Assembly (NCBI GenBank): GCA_027669155.1
Contig: JAQEDR010000011.1
Location: 1-64,000, forward strand
DNA: 64,000 nucleotides
Reading direction: 5' to 3'
DNA from: Peptoniphilaceae bacterium AM52-5BH
GTDB taxonomy: Bacteria; Bacillota; Clostridia; Tissierellales; Peptoniphilaceae
Under the pieces are notes generated by a model. It saw only the letters and a program-made list of their open reading frames with translations, searched no databases and was not told the DNA's origin. The stretch's first letter is position 1. Every line of letters begins with the position of its first letter. The position numbers were made by a program, and so were the translations under genes. This document shows positions 26,739-34,932 of the stretch, piece after piece.

Positions 26739-27872
26739 TTACTTATCATATCCCATAGAATTGAATTCTTCTTCGTTTTGTGGAACTTCGATTTTTCCAT
26801 CAACGATTTCTTTTCTCAATTCTTCTACCTTGTCTTTAACCTCTTGGCTAACTAGATCGTTTTTAGCATAAGCAATATCAACTGCTTTTCCATCTTCAAG
26901 TGTGAATTCTTTTGTTGTACCACCTTCAAATTCACCCTTGTTAAGTCCGTCGACTACAAGTTTAACTGCATCGCCTACACCCTTGATTGTAGAAACTAGC
27001 ATATGATCTGGTGCTTCTTCTGATTGGTCACGGTCAACTCCGATAACCCATTTGTCGTTTTCTTTTGCAGCTTCGATTACTCCGATACCTACTCCACCAG
27101 CAGCGTGCATTACAACATCTGCGCCTTCTTGATACATTTGGTTAGCGATGTTTTTGCCCTTAGCTTGGTCTGAGTAGCTGTTTGCATATTGGACATCAAC
27201 CTTGATGTCAGTACCTTTTTCTCTAGCAGCTTGTTTTACACCAGCCTTGAAGCCATATTCAAATCTATCGATTACGTCTGATACTTGTCCACCTACGAAT
27301 CCTACGTGGTTTGATTCTGACTTCATTCCTGCTATATAACCTGCTAAGAATGAGTTTTGGTGGTCAGCAAAGGTAATTCCTAGTAGATTTTCTACCTTGT
27401 CGATATTTGCATTATCGATAATAGCGTATTTTTGATCTGGATTTTGCTCTGCAGCAGTAACTGTATCGTTATATAAAGCATAACCTACAGTTAGGATTAG
27501 GTCTGATTCACTGTCTAGGGCAGATTCAAGATTTGGTTGGTACTCTGCTGTTGAGTGTGATTCTATATAATCGAAGTCAGACTTTCCTTCATCCTTGTAA
27601 GCGTTAAGTCCTTCATAAGCTGATTGGTTAAAGCTCTTATCATTAACTCCACCCTCATCAGTTACCATAGTTACTTTTACTGTTTCGCCAGTAGGAGTTT
27701 CAGCTTCGCTATCTTTATTTTCTTCTGCTTTGTTTTCAGCTGTCTCGCTTGTCTCAGCTGGAGCCTTTGCGTTATCATCCTTCTTATCATTTGCTTTATC
27801 TCCTCCACAAGAAGTTAGCGCAAGTGATAAAGTTAGTGCAGAAACAACAGACATAATTTTACTAATTTTCAT
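26739..27872 (-). CDS. nupN: BMP/PnrA-type nucleoside-binding lipoprotein
   Basis: A 377-residue lipoprotein. Signal peptide with lipobox LTSC (Cys about 22), a polar Lys/Glu/Ala-rich linker to about residue 65, then a BMP fold: VTDEGGVNDKSFNQSAYEGL, SDLILTVGYALYN, ADHQNSFLAGYIAGM, VGFVGGQVSDVIDRFEYGF and VIGVDRDQS. The motif FNQSAYEGL and the purine-stacking aromatic are characteristic of PnrA-like purine nucleoside receptors. Gene order lipoprotein-ATPase-permease-permease equals B. subtilis nupNOPQ. Confidence 0.92.
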   Translation of the reverse strand: MKISKIMSVVSALTLSLALTSCGGDKANDKKDDNAKAPAETSETAENKAEENKDSEAETPTGETVKVTMVTDEGGVNDKSFNQSAYEGLNAYKDEGKSDFDYIESHSTAEYQPNLESALDSESDLILTVGYALYNDTVTAAEQNPDQKYAIIDNANIDKVENLLGITFADHQNSFLAGYIAGMKSESNHVGFVGGQVSDVIDRFEYGFKAGVKQAAREKGTDIKVDVQYANSYSDQAKGKNIANQMYQEGADVVMHAAGGVGIGVIEAAKENDKWVIGVDRDQSEEAPDHMLVSTIKGVGDAVKLVVDGLNKGEFEGGTTKEFTLEDGKAVDIAYAKNDLVSQEVKDKVEELRKEIVDGKIEVPQNEEEFNSMGYDK

Positions 27873-28004
27873 ATATTCCTCCCTAATTATGCTTGTTTAG
27901 TTACATAATAATCATATAATATATTGCATATTTTGTCCATAGTTTGTAGGTAAAGTTTAACTTTTATCAAATTCCTATGTTTTAATTAATTTTTAAGAAA
28001 AGAC

Positions 28005-28033
28005 TTGAAATTTTTGATGGTCCATGCTATACT
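28005..28033 (+). promoter_or_regulatory. Promoter of the glycerol module
   Basis: TTGAAA, 17-bp spacer, TATACT, followed by a leader of about 100 nt before glpF. Confidence 0.7.
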
Positions 28034-28038
28034 ATAAG

Positions 28039-28054
28039 TGTAAATGTTTTCACA
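28039..28054 (+). promoter_or_regulatory. cre-like catabolite control site
   Basis: TGTAAATGTTTTCACA, a near-palindrome resembling the CcpA-binding cre consensus, placed around the transcription start. Position suits repression by preferred sugars. By eye only. Confidence 0.45.
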
Positions 28055-28075
28055 ATTTAATATCCGAAGAGCCTG

Positions 28076-28105
28076 GCAACAAGATATTTTATTTGTTGCT
28101 TTTTG
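28076..28105 (+). terminator. Leader terminator ahead of glpF (possible antitermination control)
   Basis: GCAACAA/TTGTTGC perfect stem followed by TTTTTG, between promoter and glpF. A terminator in this place is known for glp leaders controlled by the antiterminator GlpP; that GlpP acts here is inference, as no glpP gene is in the window. Confidence 0.7.
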
Positions 28106-28137
28106 TTTACTTATCAGATATCTATTAGGAGGATTTT

Positions 28138-28857
28138 ATGAGAGATATTATAATGGGTGAATTTTTCGGAACTATGATTCTTATACTACTCGGTGACGGC
28201 GTAGTAGCAAACGTTTTACTCAACAAGAGTGGACAAAAAGGTGCAGGCTCAATCCAAATCACATTTGCATGGGGTCTTGCAGTACTAGTCCCTGCATTTA
28301 TATTTGGAAAACTATCTGGCGCAAGCTTTAACCCAGCTTTATCAATCGCCTTAGCTTTTAAGGGAGATGTCGCTTATTCTGACTTGCCAGCTTATATCAT
28401 AGCTCAAATGGCTGGTGCCTTCGTTGGTGCTGTTTTGGTATATATTCTCTTTAAAGACCACTACGACGCAACTAGCGATGACCCACTAACTGTAAGAGGA
28501 ACTTTCTGTACAGCTCCAAGCATACCAAATACTTTTAGAAACCTACTTTCAGAAATCATTGGTACTTTTGTACTAGTATTTGCTATCCTAGGTCTTTCTC
28601 AAGTAGACGGAGCAGGAACTGTTGGAGTTGATAAGTTATTAGTATTTGCAATAATCGTCTCTATCGGTATGTCTTTGGGTGGACTTACAGGTTATGCTAT
28701 AAATCCTGCCAGAGACCTTGGACCAAGACTTGCCTATGCAGTACTTCCATTCAAAAACAAGGCAGACCCTAACTGGGGATATTCTTGGATTCCAGTAGTA
28801 GGACCAATCTTAGGTGGTCTACTAGCAGTAGTAATCTATAACTTTATCTTTATATAA
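28138..28857 (+). CDS. glpF: Glycerol facilitator (MIP/aquaglyceroporin family)
   Basis: A 239-residue, six-helix channel with both NPA boxes: SFNPALSIAL (about residue 63) and INPARDLGPRL (about 187). The Asp after the second NPA and the inserted loop are features of glycerol-conducting members. AGGAGG stands upstream of the ATG. It is followed 34 bp later by a glycerol-3-phosphate dehydrogenase-like gene, supporting glycerol uptake as its job; no glycerol kinase gene is present here. Confidence 0.92.
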   Translation: MRDIIMGEFFGTMILILLGDGVVANVLLNKSGQKGAGSIQITFAWGLAVLVPAFIFGKLSGASFNPALSIALAFKGDVAYSDLPAYIIAQMAGAFVGAVLVYILFKDHYDATSDDPLTVRGTFCTAPSIPNTFRNLLSEIIGTFVLVFAILGLSQVDGAGTVGVDKLLVFAIIVSIGMSLGGLTGYAINPARDLGPRLAYAVLPFKNKADPNWGYSWIPVVGPILGGLLAVVIYNFIFI

Positions 28858-28891
28858 GATTTATAGAAATTAGAAAATAGGAAGTGAATTT

Positions 28892-30367
28892 ATGTTTGAT
28901 GTAATTATAATAGGAGCAGGCGTGTGCGGGGCCTCCATTGCCAGGAGGCTATCCCGTTACAAACTTGATATACTCCTTCTCGAGAAAGAAAACGACGTAT
29001 CTATGGGCGCAAGCAAGGCCAACTCTGCCATAGTCCATGGAGGCTATGCCGAAAGCGGCAAGGAGCTTAGGGGTAGGTTATGCTATCCTGGAAGAATTTC
29101 TTTCGAAAAACTCAACGAAGAGCTAAACTTTGGCTTTTTAGCCAATGGTTCTCTTGTTTTGGCCTTCGATGAGAACGATATGAAAATGCTCGATGTCCTC
29201 TTTCAAATGGGCAAGGAAAACGGCCTCGATGATATAGAAATCATCGATCAAGAAAAACTTCGCGAGATCGAAGAAAATGTATCAGATGATGCAATAGGTG
29301 CCTTGTACTGTAAGGGTGCAGGAGTTTGCTCTCCTTATGAATATGTAATAGCCCTAGTAGAAAACGCCATGGATAACGGCGTCAAGCTAAAACTTGATAG
29401 TGAAGTCGTAGAAATCGAAAAAGAAGAAGATATATTTAAAGTAAGGACAGATAAGGGCGAATCTTTCGAAGGAAGATTTGTCATAAATGCGACTGGACTT
29501 AATGGTGCCAAGGTTTCTTCTATGATTACTCAAACTGATTTTGATATCCACCCAAGAAGCGGTGAATATCTAATCATGCAAAAGGGAACGGGATCTCGCA
29601 TCAAGCAGGTCCTCTTCCAAACACCTAGTCCTAAGTCTAAGGGAATTCTCGTAACTAGGACCTATCATAACAATATCTTGATTGGCCCTGATGCTATAGA
29701 TGAGGAAGAAATTGACCTAGGTACCCACACAGAAAGGCTAGAAGAAATCTATAAGCTAGCCCAAAAATCCGTAAAGGAAGATGTCCTAAACTTAAAGGAA
29801 TTTATAAGATCTTTCACAGGACTTAGACCAGCTTCTTCAACTGGAGATTTCATAATCGAAAATACCAAGACTAATGGCTTTATAAATGTTGTCGGCATCC
29901 AATCACCTGGTGTTACTTCATCTCCTGCAATAGCAGAGATGGTGGAAGAAATACTCGTTGATATTGGACTAAAATTAGAAGACGATCCAAACTATAATCC
30001 AATTAGAAAGCCAATAATCGAGTATAAGGATCTGGAAGACTTTAACAAAGTAAAAGATAAGGTCGACCTCCCATTGGGAGATCCAGAAAGACTGGTATGT
30101 AGGTGCGAGCAAGTAAGCGAGAAGACTATTAGGGATGCACTTAATAGAGGTATCGAGCTTACAAGTTTTGACGCAGTCAAAAGAAGAACCCGCTGTGGCA
30201 TGGGCTTTTGTCAAGGAGCCTTCTGCAGAAACAGGGTCCTTGAAGTAATGGAAGACGAATACGGTCATCCTATAGAAAACAAGAAGTTTGACAGTGAAAA
30301 CTCTGGACTTTCTAGGATTAATAAGAAAGATATAAATGAATTAATAAAGAAAATCGAAAATAAATAA
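28892..30367 (+). CDS. FAD-dependent glycerol-3-phosphate dehydrogenase-like oxidoreductase with [2Fe-2S] domain
   Basis: A 491-residue protein. N-terminal FAD-binding GAGVCGASIARRL (residues 7-19), the NSAIVHGGY active-site region and TGLRPAS toward the end of the DAO fold. Residues about 395-450 are a BFD-like [2Fe-2S] domain with four Cys: CRC, then RCGMGFCQGAFC. This is the clostridial GlpA-type enzyme, usually followed by a second flavoprotein and a small CxxC protein, both absent downstream. Oxidises glycerol 3-phosphate to dihydroxyacetone phosphate (family-based). Confidence 0.88.
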   Translation: MFDVIIIGAGVCGASIARRLSRYKLDILLLEKENDVSMGASKANSAIVHGGYAESGKELRGRLCYPGRISFEKLNEELNFGFLANGSLVLAFDENDMKMLDVLFQMGKENGLDDIEIIDQEKLREIEENVSDDAIGALYCKGAGVCSPYEYVIALVENAMDNGVKLKLDSEVVEIEKEEDIFKVRTDKGESFEGRFVINATGLNGAKVSSMITQTDFDIHPRSGEYLIMQKGTGSRIKQVLFQTPSPKSKGILVTRTYHNNILIGPDAIDEEEIDLGTHTERLEEIYKLAQKSVKEDVLNLKEFIRSFTGLRPASSTGDFIIENTKTNGFINVVGIQSPGVTSSPAIAEMVEEILVDIGLKLEDDPNYNPIRKPIIEYKDLEDFNKVKDKVDLPLGDPERLVCRCEQVSEKTIRDALNRGIELTSFDAVKRRTRCGMGFCQGAFCRNRVLEVMEDEYGHPIENKKFDSENSGLSRINKKDINELIKKIENK

Positions 30368-30412
30368 GGTTAAAATAAAGACTCTTGATTTTATCTTTTA
30401 ACTAAAATAAGA

Positions 30413-30568
30413 AGGGGCTGTTGCAAAACTATGAATAATCATCGTACCATCGTTAGAAGGTTCTCTTAGGTAATTTTCAGTGGTGCCTGCCGGCTGATGG
30501 AGGCAAAATTTCCGTGGAGGTTCTTCTAACGATAACGGTACGATTTATTCATTCTGCAACAGCCCCTT
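30413..30568. mobile_element. MITE-like 156-bp palindromic element
   Basis: AGGGGCTGTTGCA at the left matches its reverse complement at the right. Further paired blocks are TGAATAA, TCGTACC and ATCGTTAGAAG, so the whole folds into one long interrupted hairpin. No ORF. The terminal motif GGGGCTGTTGCA resembles ends of common Firmicute insertion sequences, suggesting a non-autonomous derivative (inference). The right end runs into eight T, so it may also terminate the glycerol operon. No clear target duplication. Confidence 0.7.
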
Positions 30569-30734
30569 TTTTTTGTAAAATATTTATATCAAATATTATA
30601 AATTTTTCTTTCTAATCTCTAAATACTAATCTAATGTTTATCAAAGAATGGTATAGGAAGATTGATCTTAATATTTTCTAGTACTTTCAATTAGATTATT
30701 CTAAGGGTTATATAAAGCCCTATCACTTAAGGCA

Positions 30735-30762
30735 AAAGAAAATCGCCCAATATAGGACGACC
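30735..30762 (-). terminator. Terminator after the DJ-1/PfpI gene
   Basis: TCG-CC/GG-CGA stem around AATATA, with TTTTCTTTTG following on the minus strand. The remainder of 30570-30735 is AT-rich and shows nothing else I can support. Confidence 0.6.
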
Positions 30763-30786
30763 CTTAATTCATTTTTCTATATTATC

Positions 30787-31371
30787 TTAAAATTCAAAGT
30801 CAAAATATTTCTCGACAGCCTCATGTTGGGTTCCGTGTTTAAGTTTGGCTACTGCCTCATCTCCTCCGATTATATGAGCAAGTCTTAAGGCAAGGTAGTT
30901 GGTTACTGCAGCTCCCCTTCCTGTGGTAATATTGCCATCTGTTACCACGATTTGATCATCTATATACTCGTAAGTATTATCCATCTCATCTTTCATATCT
31001 GGGAAGGAGGTAGCTTTTTTGTCAGATAAAATCCCTGCTTTATTGAGGACTACTGGACCTGCACATATTGCTCCTATGATTTTTCCCGCATCATTAAAAC
31101 TTCTTAGAAGGTCTAGGACTTTTTCATTATCCCTCATAGCATAGGCTCCCTTTGTACCTCCTGGAATATAGACGCCCATATAGTCTTCTTCCTTGATATC
31201 AGTAAAGCTAATATCTGCCTTAAAGGAAATATCTTGGCTTGTCTTAATCTCTTTACTTTCCTCGGTAGATGCTATATCAAGCTCAACTCCAATTCTTCTA
31301 AGATAGTCTACTACTGTAAATATCTCTATTGTCTCGTTACCATTTGCCACTAAAACTAAAAATTTATTCAT
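30787..31371 (-). CDS. DJ-1/PfpI family protein
   Basis: A 194-residue class I glutamine amidotransferase-like protein. The nucleophilic-elbow Cys is in GAICAGPVVLN (about residue 103). GVYIPGGTKGA precedes it and VTDGNITTGRG follows, as in DJ-1/YajL/ThiJ. Such proteins act as stress-related deglycases or chaperones; exact activity is debated. Last gene of a unit with rlmH and the ATP-cone protein (13-bp gap to rlmH). Confidence 0.9.
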   Translation of the reverse strand: MNKFLVLVANGNETIEIFTVVDYLRRIGVELDIASTEESKEIKTSQDISFKADISFTDIKEEDYMGVYIPGGTKGAYAMRDNEKVLDLLRSFNDAGKIIGAICAGPVVLNKAGILSDKKATSFPDMKDEMDNTYEYIDDQIVVTDGNITTGRGAAVTNYLALRLAHIIGGDEAVAKLKHGTQHEAVEKYFDFEF

Positions 31372-31383
31372 AAAAACTCCTTC

Positions 31384-31866
31384 TTATTTATGATAAGGAT
31401 GGTTATTTATTATCCTAAAGGCCCTGTAGATCTGCTCTGAAAGGATTACCCTCGTAAGCTGGTGGGGATAGGTAAACTTTCCAAAGGAAAGCTTCTTGTT
31501 AGCACGCCCCGTTACATTTTTGGAAAGACCATTGGATCCTCCTATTACAAAGACCAGGTCTCTCCCTCCTCCTATAAGCATCTCATCTTTGATAAAGTCT
31601 GCGAAGTCCTCGCTAGTCATCGCCTTGCCTAGGATTTCTAGAGTCACAAGAAAAGCATCGTCCTTGATTTTGGCTAGGATTTTCTCCCCTTCCTTATCCT
31701 TTATCTCTTCAAGTTCCTTTTCAGAAAGGCTTTCGGGAGCCATAATATCTGCTACTTCTATAATTTCTATATTGTTATAGGCTCCCATCCTTTTGATATA
31801 TTCGTCTATAGCATCCCTATAGAACTTTTCCTTAATCTTTCCTACTGCGACTATCTTTATATTCAT
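31384..31866 (-). CDS. rlmH: 23S rRNA (pseudouridine1915-N3)-methyltransferase
   Basis: A 160-residue SPOUT-class methyltransferase that methylates pseudouridine 1915 in 23S rRNA helix 69. Seen: start IKIVAVGKIKEKFYRDAI, DAFLVTLEILGKAMTSEDFA, FVIGGSNGL (SAM knot) and the C-terminal LSEQIYRAFRIINNHPYHK, nearly invariant in the family. Its ATG overlaps the last base of the upstream gene. Confidence 0.97.
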   Translation of the reverse strand: MNIKIVAVGKIKEKFYRDAIDEYIKRMGAYNNIEIIEVADIMAPESLSEKELEEIKDKEGEKILAKIKDDAFLVTLEILGKAMTSEDFADFIKDEMLIGGGRDLVFVIGGSNGLSKNVTGRANKKLSFGKFTYPHQLTRVILSEQIYRAFRIINNHPYHK

Positions 31867-32264
31867 TAATCTTCCTTGATGTAAGAGATAAAGGAATCGT
31901 ATACTTTTGAGTATCCTTCCTTAAGCAAAGAATCCTTGATATAATTTTTAATTTCACTAGTCTTGTAGACCTTTCTAGGATCAGAGTCTAGAATATCTAA
32001 TACATCGTCTACAATTATTGCAAGGTCAGATGTATTCATGGCTGCCTTCTCATCTCCTGCTGCGTTTTTGATGGATCTTTCAATCTTATCCTTAGAAAAT
32101 CTTTCCACTGCTCCAGACCTCTTAATTACATAAGTGTTCTCCTTATCTTCAAGCATTTCGCCAACAAGGTCTACGTCTAGGGTCTGTAGGTCAGCTCTAA
32201 TATCGTCCAGACTTAGTTTGTTTTCATCAAGATATTTTTTGATTTCTGTACTTAATTTAGTCAT
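31866..32264 (-). CDS. Stand-alone ATP-cone domain protein
   Basis: A 132-residue protein whose C-terminal 90 residues match the ATP-cone fold: YVIKRSGAVERFSKDKIERSI, then AIIVDDVLDILDS and a helical end. ATP cones sense ATP/dATP in ribonucleotide reductases and in NrdR, but here there is no zinc finger or catalytic domain. The N terminus is a short helical region. Start placed at ATG 32264 behind AGGAGG; the longer frame starts before that site. Cotranscribed with rlmH. Role unknown, perhaps nucleotide-responsive regulation. Confidence 0.75.
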   Translation of the reverse strand: MTKLSTEIKKYLDENKLSLDDIRADLQTLDVDLVGEMLEDKENTYVIKRSGAVERFSKDKIERSIKNAAGDEKAAMNTSDLAIIVDDVLDILDSDPRKVYKTSEIKNYIKDSLLKEGYSKVYDSFISYIKED

Positions 32265-32311
32265 TTCTTCCTCCTCGTTTTTTATATTTATACCCAATGA
32301 TAAATTTTTGG

Positions 32312-32338
32312 CATAAAAAAAAGCAGATTTCTCTGCTT
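32312..32338 (-). terminator. Terminator with long T run
   Basis: AAGCAGA/TCTGCTT stem; on the minus strand eight T follow. It ends transcripts coming from the ABC permease gene and the hairpin region before it. Confidence 0.85.
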
Positions 32339-32403
32339 AATTTATAGATAAAGTCGATTTAATTAAAATATATTTTTACTTTAGTTAACCCTTATCTCGA
32401 CTA

Positions 32404-32529
32404 GTTAAATGCGCCTTAACTGGCTCATTTAACCCTAAAACTAATTGCTATATATAATAAAGCAATTAGCTGTTACAGGTTTTAGTATGAGTGAAACGAA
32501 TGCACGGAGAGATCTTATTATATCTCTCT
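32404..32529 (-). ncRNA. Three consecutive hairpins, candidate structured RNA or 3' UTR
   Basis: Between the ABC permease stop (32532) and the terminator at 32312-32338 lie three strong stems. GGAGAGAT/ATCTCTC is at 32506-32529, CTAATTGCT/AGCAATTAG at 32441-32469, and GTTAAATG with GCC/GGC inner pairs at 32404-32433. The order and the closing terminator suggest an RNA of about 210 nt on the minus strand, either a separate small RNA or a long 3' UTR. No known family recognised. Confidence 0.4.
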
Positions 32530-32531
32530 GC

Positions 32532-33905
32532 CTAATTTGCTCTTAAAGCCTCTATGGCTGATAGTTTGGTTGCTCTTCTGGCTGGGATGTAGCCTGCAAG
32601 GACTCCTACCATTGATGAAAAGCCAACTCCTACTAAGGCTAGCCATATTGGAATTAGGAGGATTTTAGCATCTTCTCCCCCTCCCATAAAGATCCCCGAT
32701 CCTTGGGCAAGTTTATTTATCAGGCTTCCTATAAGTATGGAAATGATAAGTCCCACAATTCCTCCGAAAAATCCTATAAATCCTGATTCTATTAGAAACA
32801 TGGACCTTATATCATTGATGGAAGCCCCTATTACCTTCATCACTCCGATTTCTTTTTGTCTTTCATAGATACTCATAAGCATGGTATTGATTATTCCTAT
32901 AGCCGAAACTATAAAGGCAACGGATCCGATTCCTCCGAGTATTAGGGTTACAATCATACTAGTCTTTTTAATTTCTTCGGCAGATCCTGCAGATGATTGG
33001 GTCTGAAAGCCCGCCTTTCTTATGGCAGCTTCTACATCTTCTAGCTTTTCAACATCTTCTACTACAACATTTAAATTATCATAGCTGATCTGTCCATCAT
33101 TTTTGATCTCTACTGGCTTGCCGTCTGGGCCGAAGTTTTGGTTAAGTTGGGGACTTTCTAGTTTCTTATCTTCCTTTTGGAGCTTCTTGTAGAGGCTTTC
33201 GTTAATCACTGATGACCAGCCCATTACAAAGGACTTGGAGTTTAGGGTTCCTGAAATCTCTACAGGAATATCCGCATAGGTGGGCTTTTTCTCTTCACCA
33301 TTTTCCTGATTTTCATTTCCGAAATTGACCCCGTCGTCATTTTCATCTTGCCATCCTAGCCTTATAAAATACTTATGGCCCCTGTAGTCGAAATCTTCGA
33401 CAGGCTCTCCGTAATAGCCTCCTCCTTCGCGGACCATCTTCATAGGCCTAACCTCAGATCCTAGGATAATCTTATTATCATCAGACCTCGCCATCTTAGA
33501 ACCTGAACTAAACATATCTCCTGTAAGCTTATCGATTACATCATCTGGCATTACTTGGATTTGGCTATCAAGGCTATAATCATCTTCTCCTTCAATTTTT
33601 ATTTCGCTATAGAAGCTTTTGAAGGGAACTACGACCTTGACCCCATCTATGCTTTGAAGTCTCGAGATACTTGCCTGGTCAACCTTAGTCGATCCGCCGT
33701 TATTTTCTGTAAGGATTGTAATAGAAGTAAGACCTCCGAATGATTCAACCATATCCTTTTGTTGTTGGTTAATCCCTAAGGCGAAGGCAATCATTAGGAT
33801 TATAGAGCTTGCTCCGATAACTACAGATAGAACTGTTAGTACTGTCCTCGACTTCCTCCTGACTAGGTTTCTTAGGGCCATCTGGAATCTGTCACTAATC
33901 TTCAT
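32532..33905 (-). CDS. MacB-like ABC transporter permease
   Basis: A 457-residue FtsX/MacB-type membrane protein: an N-terminal helix in MALRNLVRRKSRTVLTVLSV, a large extracytoplasmic domain (about 45-320), then three C-terminal helices with IGVMKVIGASINDIRSMFLIES and ARRATKLSAIEALRAN. This is the four-helix mechanotransmission layout. Overlaps the upstream CARDB-like gene by 11 bp; the ATPase is two genes upstream. Confidence 0.9.
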   Translation of the reverse strand: MKISDRFQMALRNLVRRKSRTVLTVLSVVIGASSIILMIAFALGINQQQKDMVESFGGLTSITILTENNGGSTKVDQASISRLQSIDGVKVVVPFKSFYSEIKIEGEDDYSLDSQIQVMPDDVIDKLTGDMFSSGSKMARSDDNKIILGSEVRPMKMVREGGGYYGEPVEDFDYRGHKYFIRLGWQDENDDGVNFGNENQENGEEKKPTYADIPVEISGTLNSKSFVMGWSSVINESLYKKLQKEDKKLESPQLNQNFGPDGKPVEIKNDGQISYDNLNVVVEDVEKLEDVEAAIRKAGFQTQSSAGSAEEIKKTSMIVTLILGGIGSVAFIVSAIGIINTMLMSIYERQKEIGVMKVIGASINDIRSMFLIESGFIGFFGGIVGLIISILIGSLINKLAQGSGIFMGGGEDAKILLIPIWLALVGVGFSSMVGVLAGYIPARRATKLSAIEALRAN

Positions 33906-34932
33906 CGTCTATTATTAGCTCCTCGTCCTTTTTGGCCTTTCTTTTCTTCCTCAAAAGTATGAGAAGGAGAGCTGCAAGGACTATGATTCCTATCCAGATA
34001 AATGGAGACGAAAGTACTGATGAGTTTTCTTCCATTGGAGGATTTTCTCCTATCATCTCTCCTGTCTCAGGATCGATCATTCCACCTTCTCCTTCAAATC
34101 CTCCCATTACCTCAGTGCTAAAGTCTTTAGTCTTCTTGTAGGCCTTGCCCCTTGAGTCTTCGTAGATTATTTCTATAGTTCCAGAAACTTTGCCCTCAGA
34201 TTCTGGAGTTATATTACAAGAGAAGGTCTCTGTGCTTCCAGCGTTGAAGTTTCCGATAAATCTCTCGTTTTCATCTACGCTAAAACCATCTCCCTTGACC
34301 CTTACCATTACTGTGTCGAGATTATCTTTTCCTGTATTGTAAATATTTACAGAAAGAGATCCGGGAGTTCCACTGTTTAATTCTCCCAATTTGACCTTGC
34401 CGAAATTTACCCCAGACCTTTGGGCTACAGGAATTCCTATAGTTTCTGTGCTCTTGTATTGGTTTCCCCAATAGTCCTCGTATTCCATGGTAAGATTTAC
34501 CACATAAGGACCTGGAGTTGCGTTTGGTAGGACGCTCATTGTTATGTATTTGCTAGTCCAATCCCATGGATAAAGGGCTGCTACATAGAAGGTATTTGAC
34601 CTATCAACCGGCGTAAAAACTGAGCCGTCCGATACTAGGGTATTGTTGGCAGTGCTCGTATTTTGTGGAGCGGATGCTAGGGTTTGCTCTAGGGTAACCT
34701 TGAGATTGTAGATAGTGTTTTCGTTATTAGTGTTATAGAGGGTAAAGGATAAGTCGAAGTTCTCCCCTGCTTCAGCTATGGATGGGCTAAGCTCGTAATC
34801 TGAGATTATAAGCTTGGGTTGATTTCTAATAGGTCCTTGGGAGCTTCCTTCATCATTTGCCCCTGAGCTATCTAAGCCAGAGGAAGTTTCAGCTGTATTT
34901 GTTGTTTCTGTTGGGTTAAGATTTGCCATCAT
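33895..34932 (-). CDS. CARDB/S-layer-type extracellular domain protein with C-terminal membrane anchor
   Basis: A 345-residue protein. After a Ser/Thr/Asn-rich start (residues 1-40) come two or three beta-sandwich segments of CARDB/NPCBM-like type (KLIISDYELSPSIAEAGENF; NFGKVKLGELNSGTPGSLSV), then a Gly/Glu-rich stalk, one C-terminal helix (FIWIGIIVLAALLLILL) and a basic tail RKKRKAKK. Homologues in clostridial ABC clusters have a signal peptide; none is visible here. The ATG overlaps the ATPase gene by 17 bp. Probable periplasm-side partner of the MacB-like pump. Confidence 0.75.
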   Translation of the reverse strand: MMANLNPTETTNTAETSSGLDSSGANDEGSSQGPIRNQPKLIISDYELSPSIAEAGENFDLSFTLYNTNNENTIYNLKVTLEQTLASAPQNTSTANNTLVSDGSVFTPVDRSNTFYVAALYPWDWTSKYITMSVLPNATPGPYVVNLTMEYEDYWGNQYKSTETIGIPVAQRSGVNFGKVKLGELNSGTPGSLSVNIYNTGKDNLDTVMVRVKGDGFSVDENERFIGNFNAGSTETFSCNITPESEGKVSGTIEIIYEDSRGKAYKKTKDFSTEVMGGFEGEGGMIDPETGEMIGENPPMEENSSVLSSPFIWIGIIVLAALLLILLRKKRKAKKDEELIIDDED

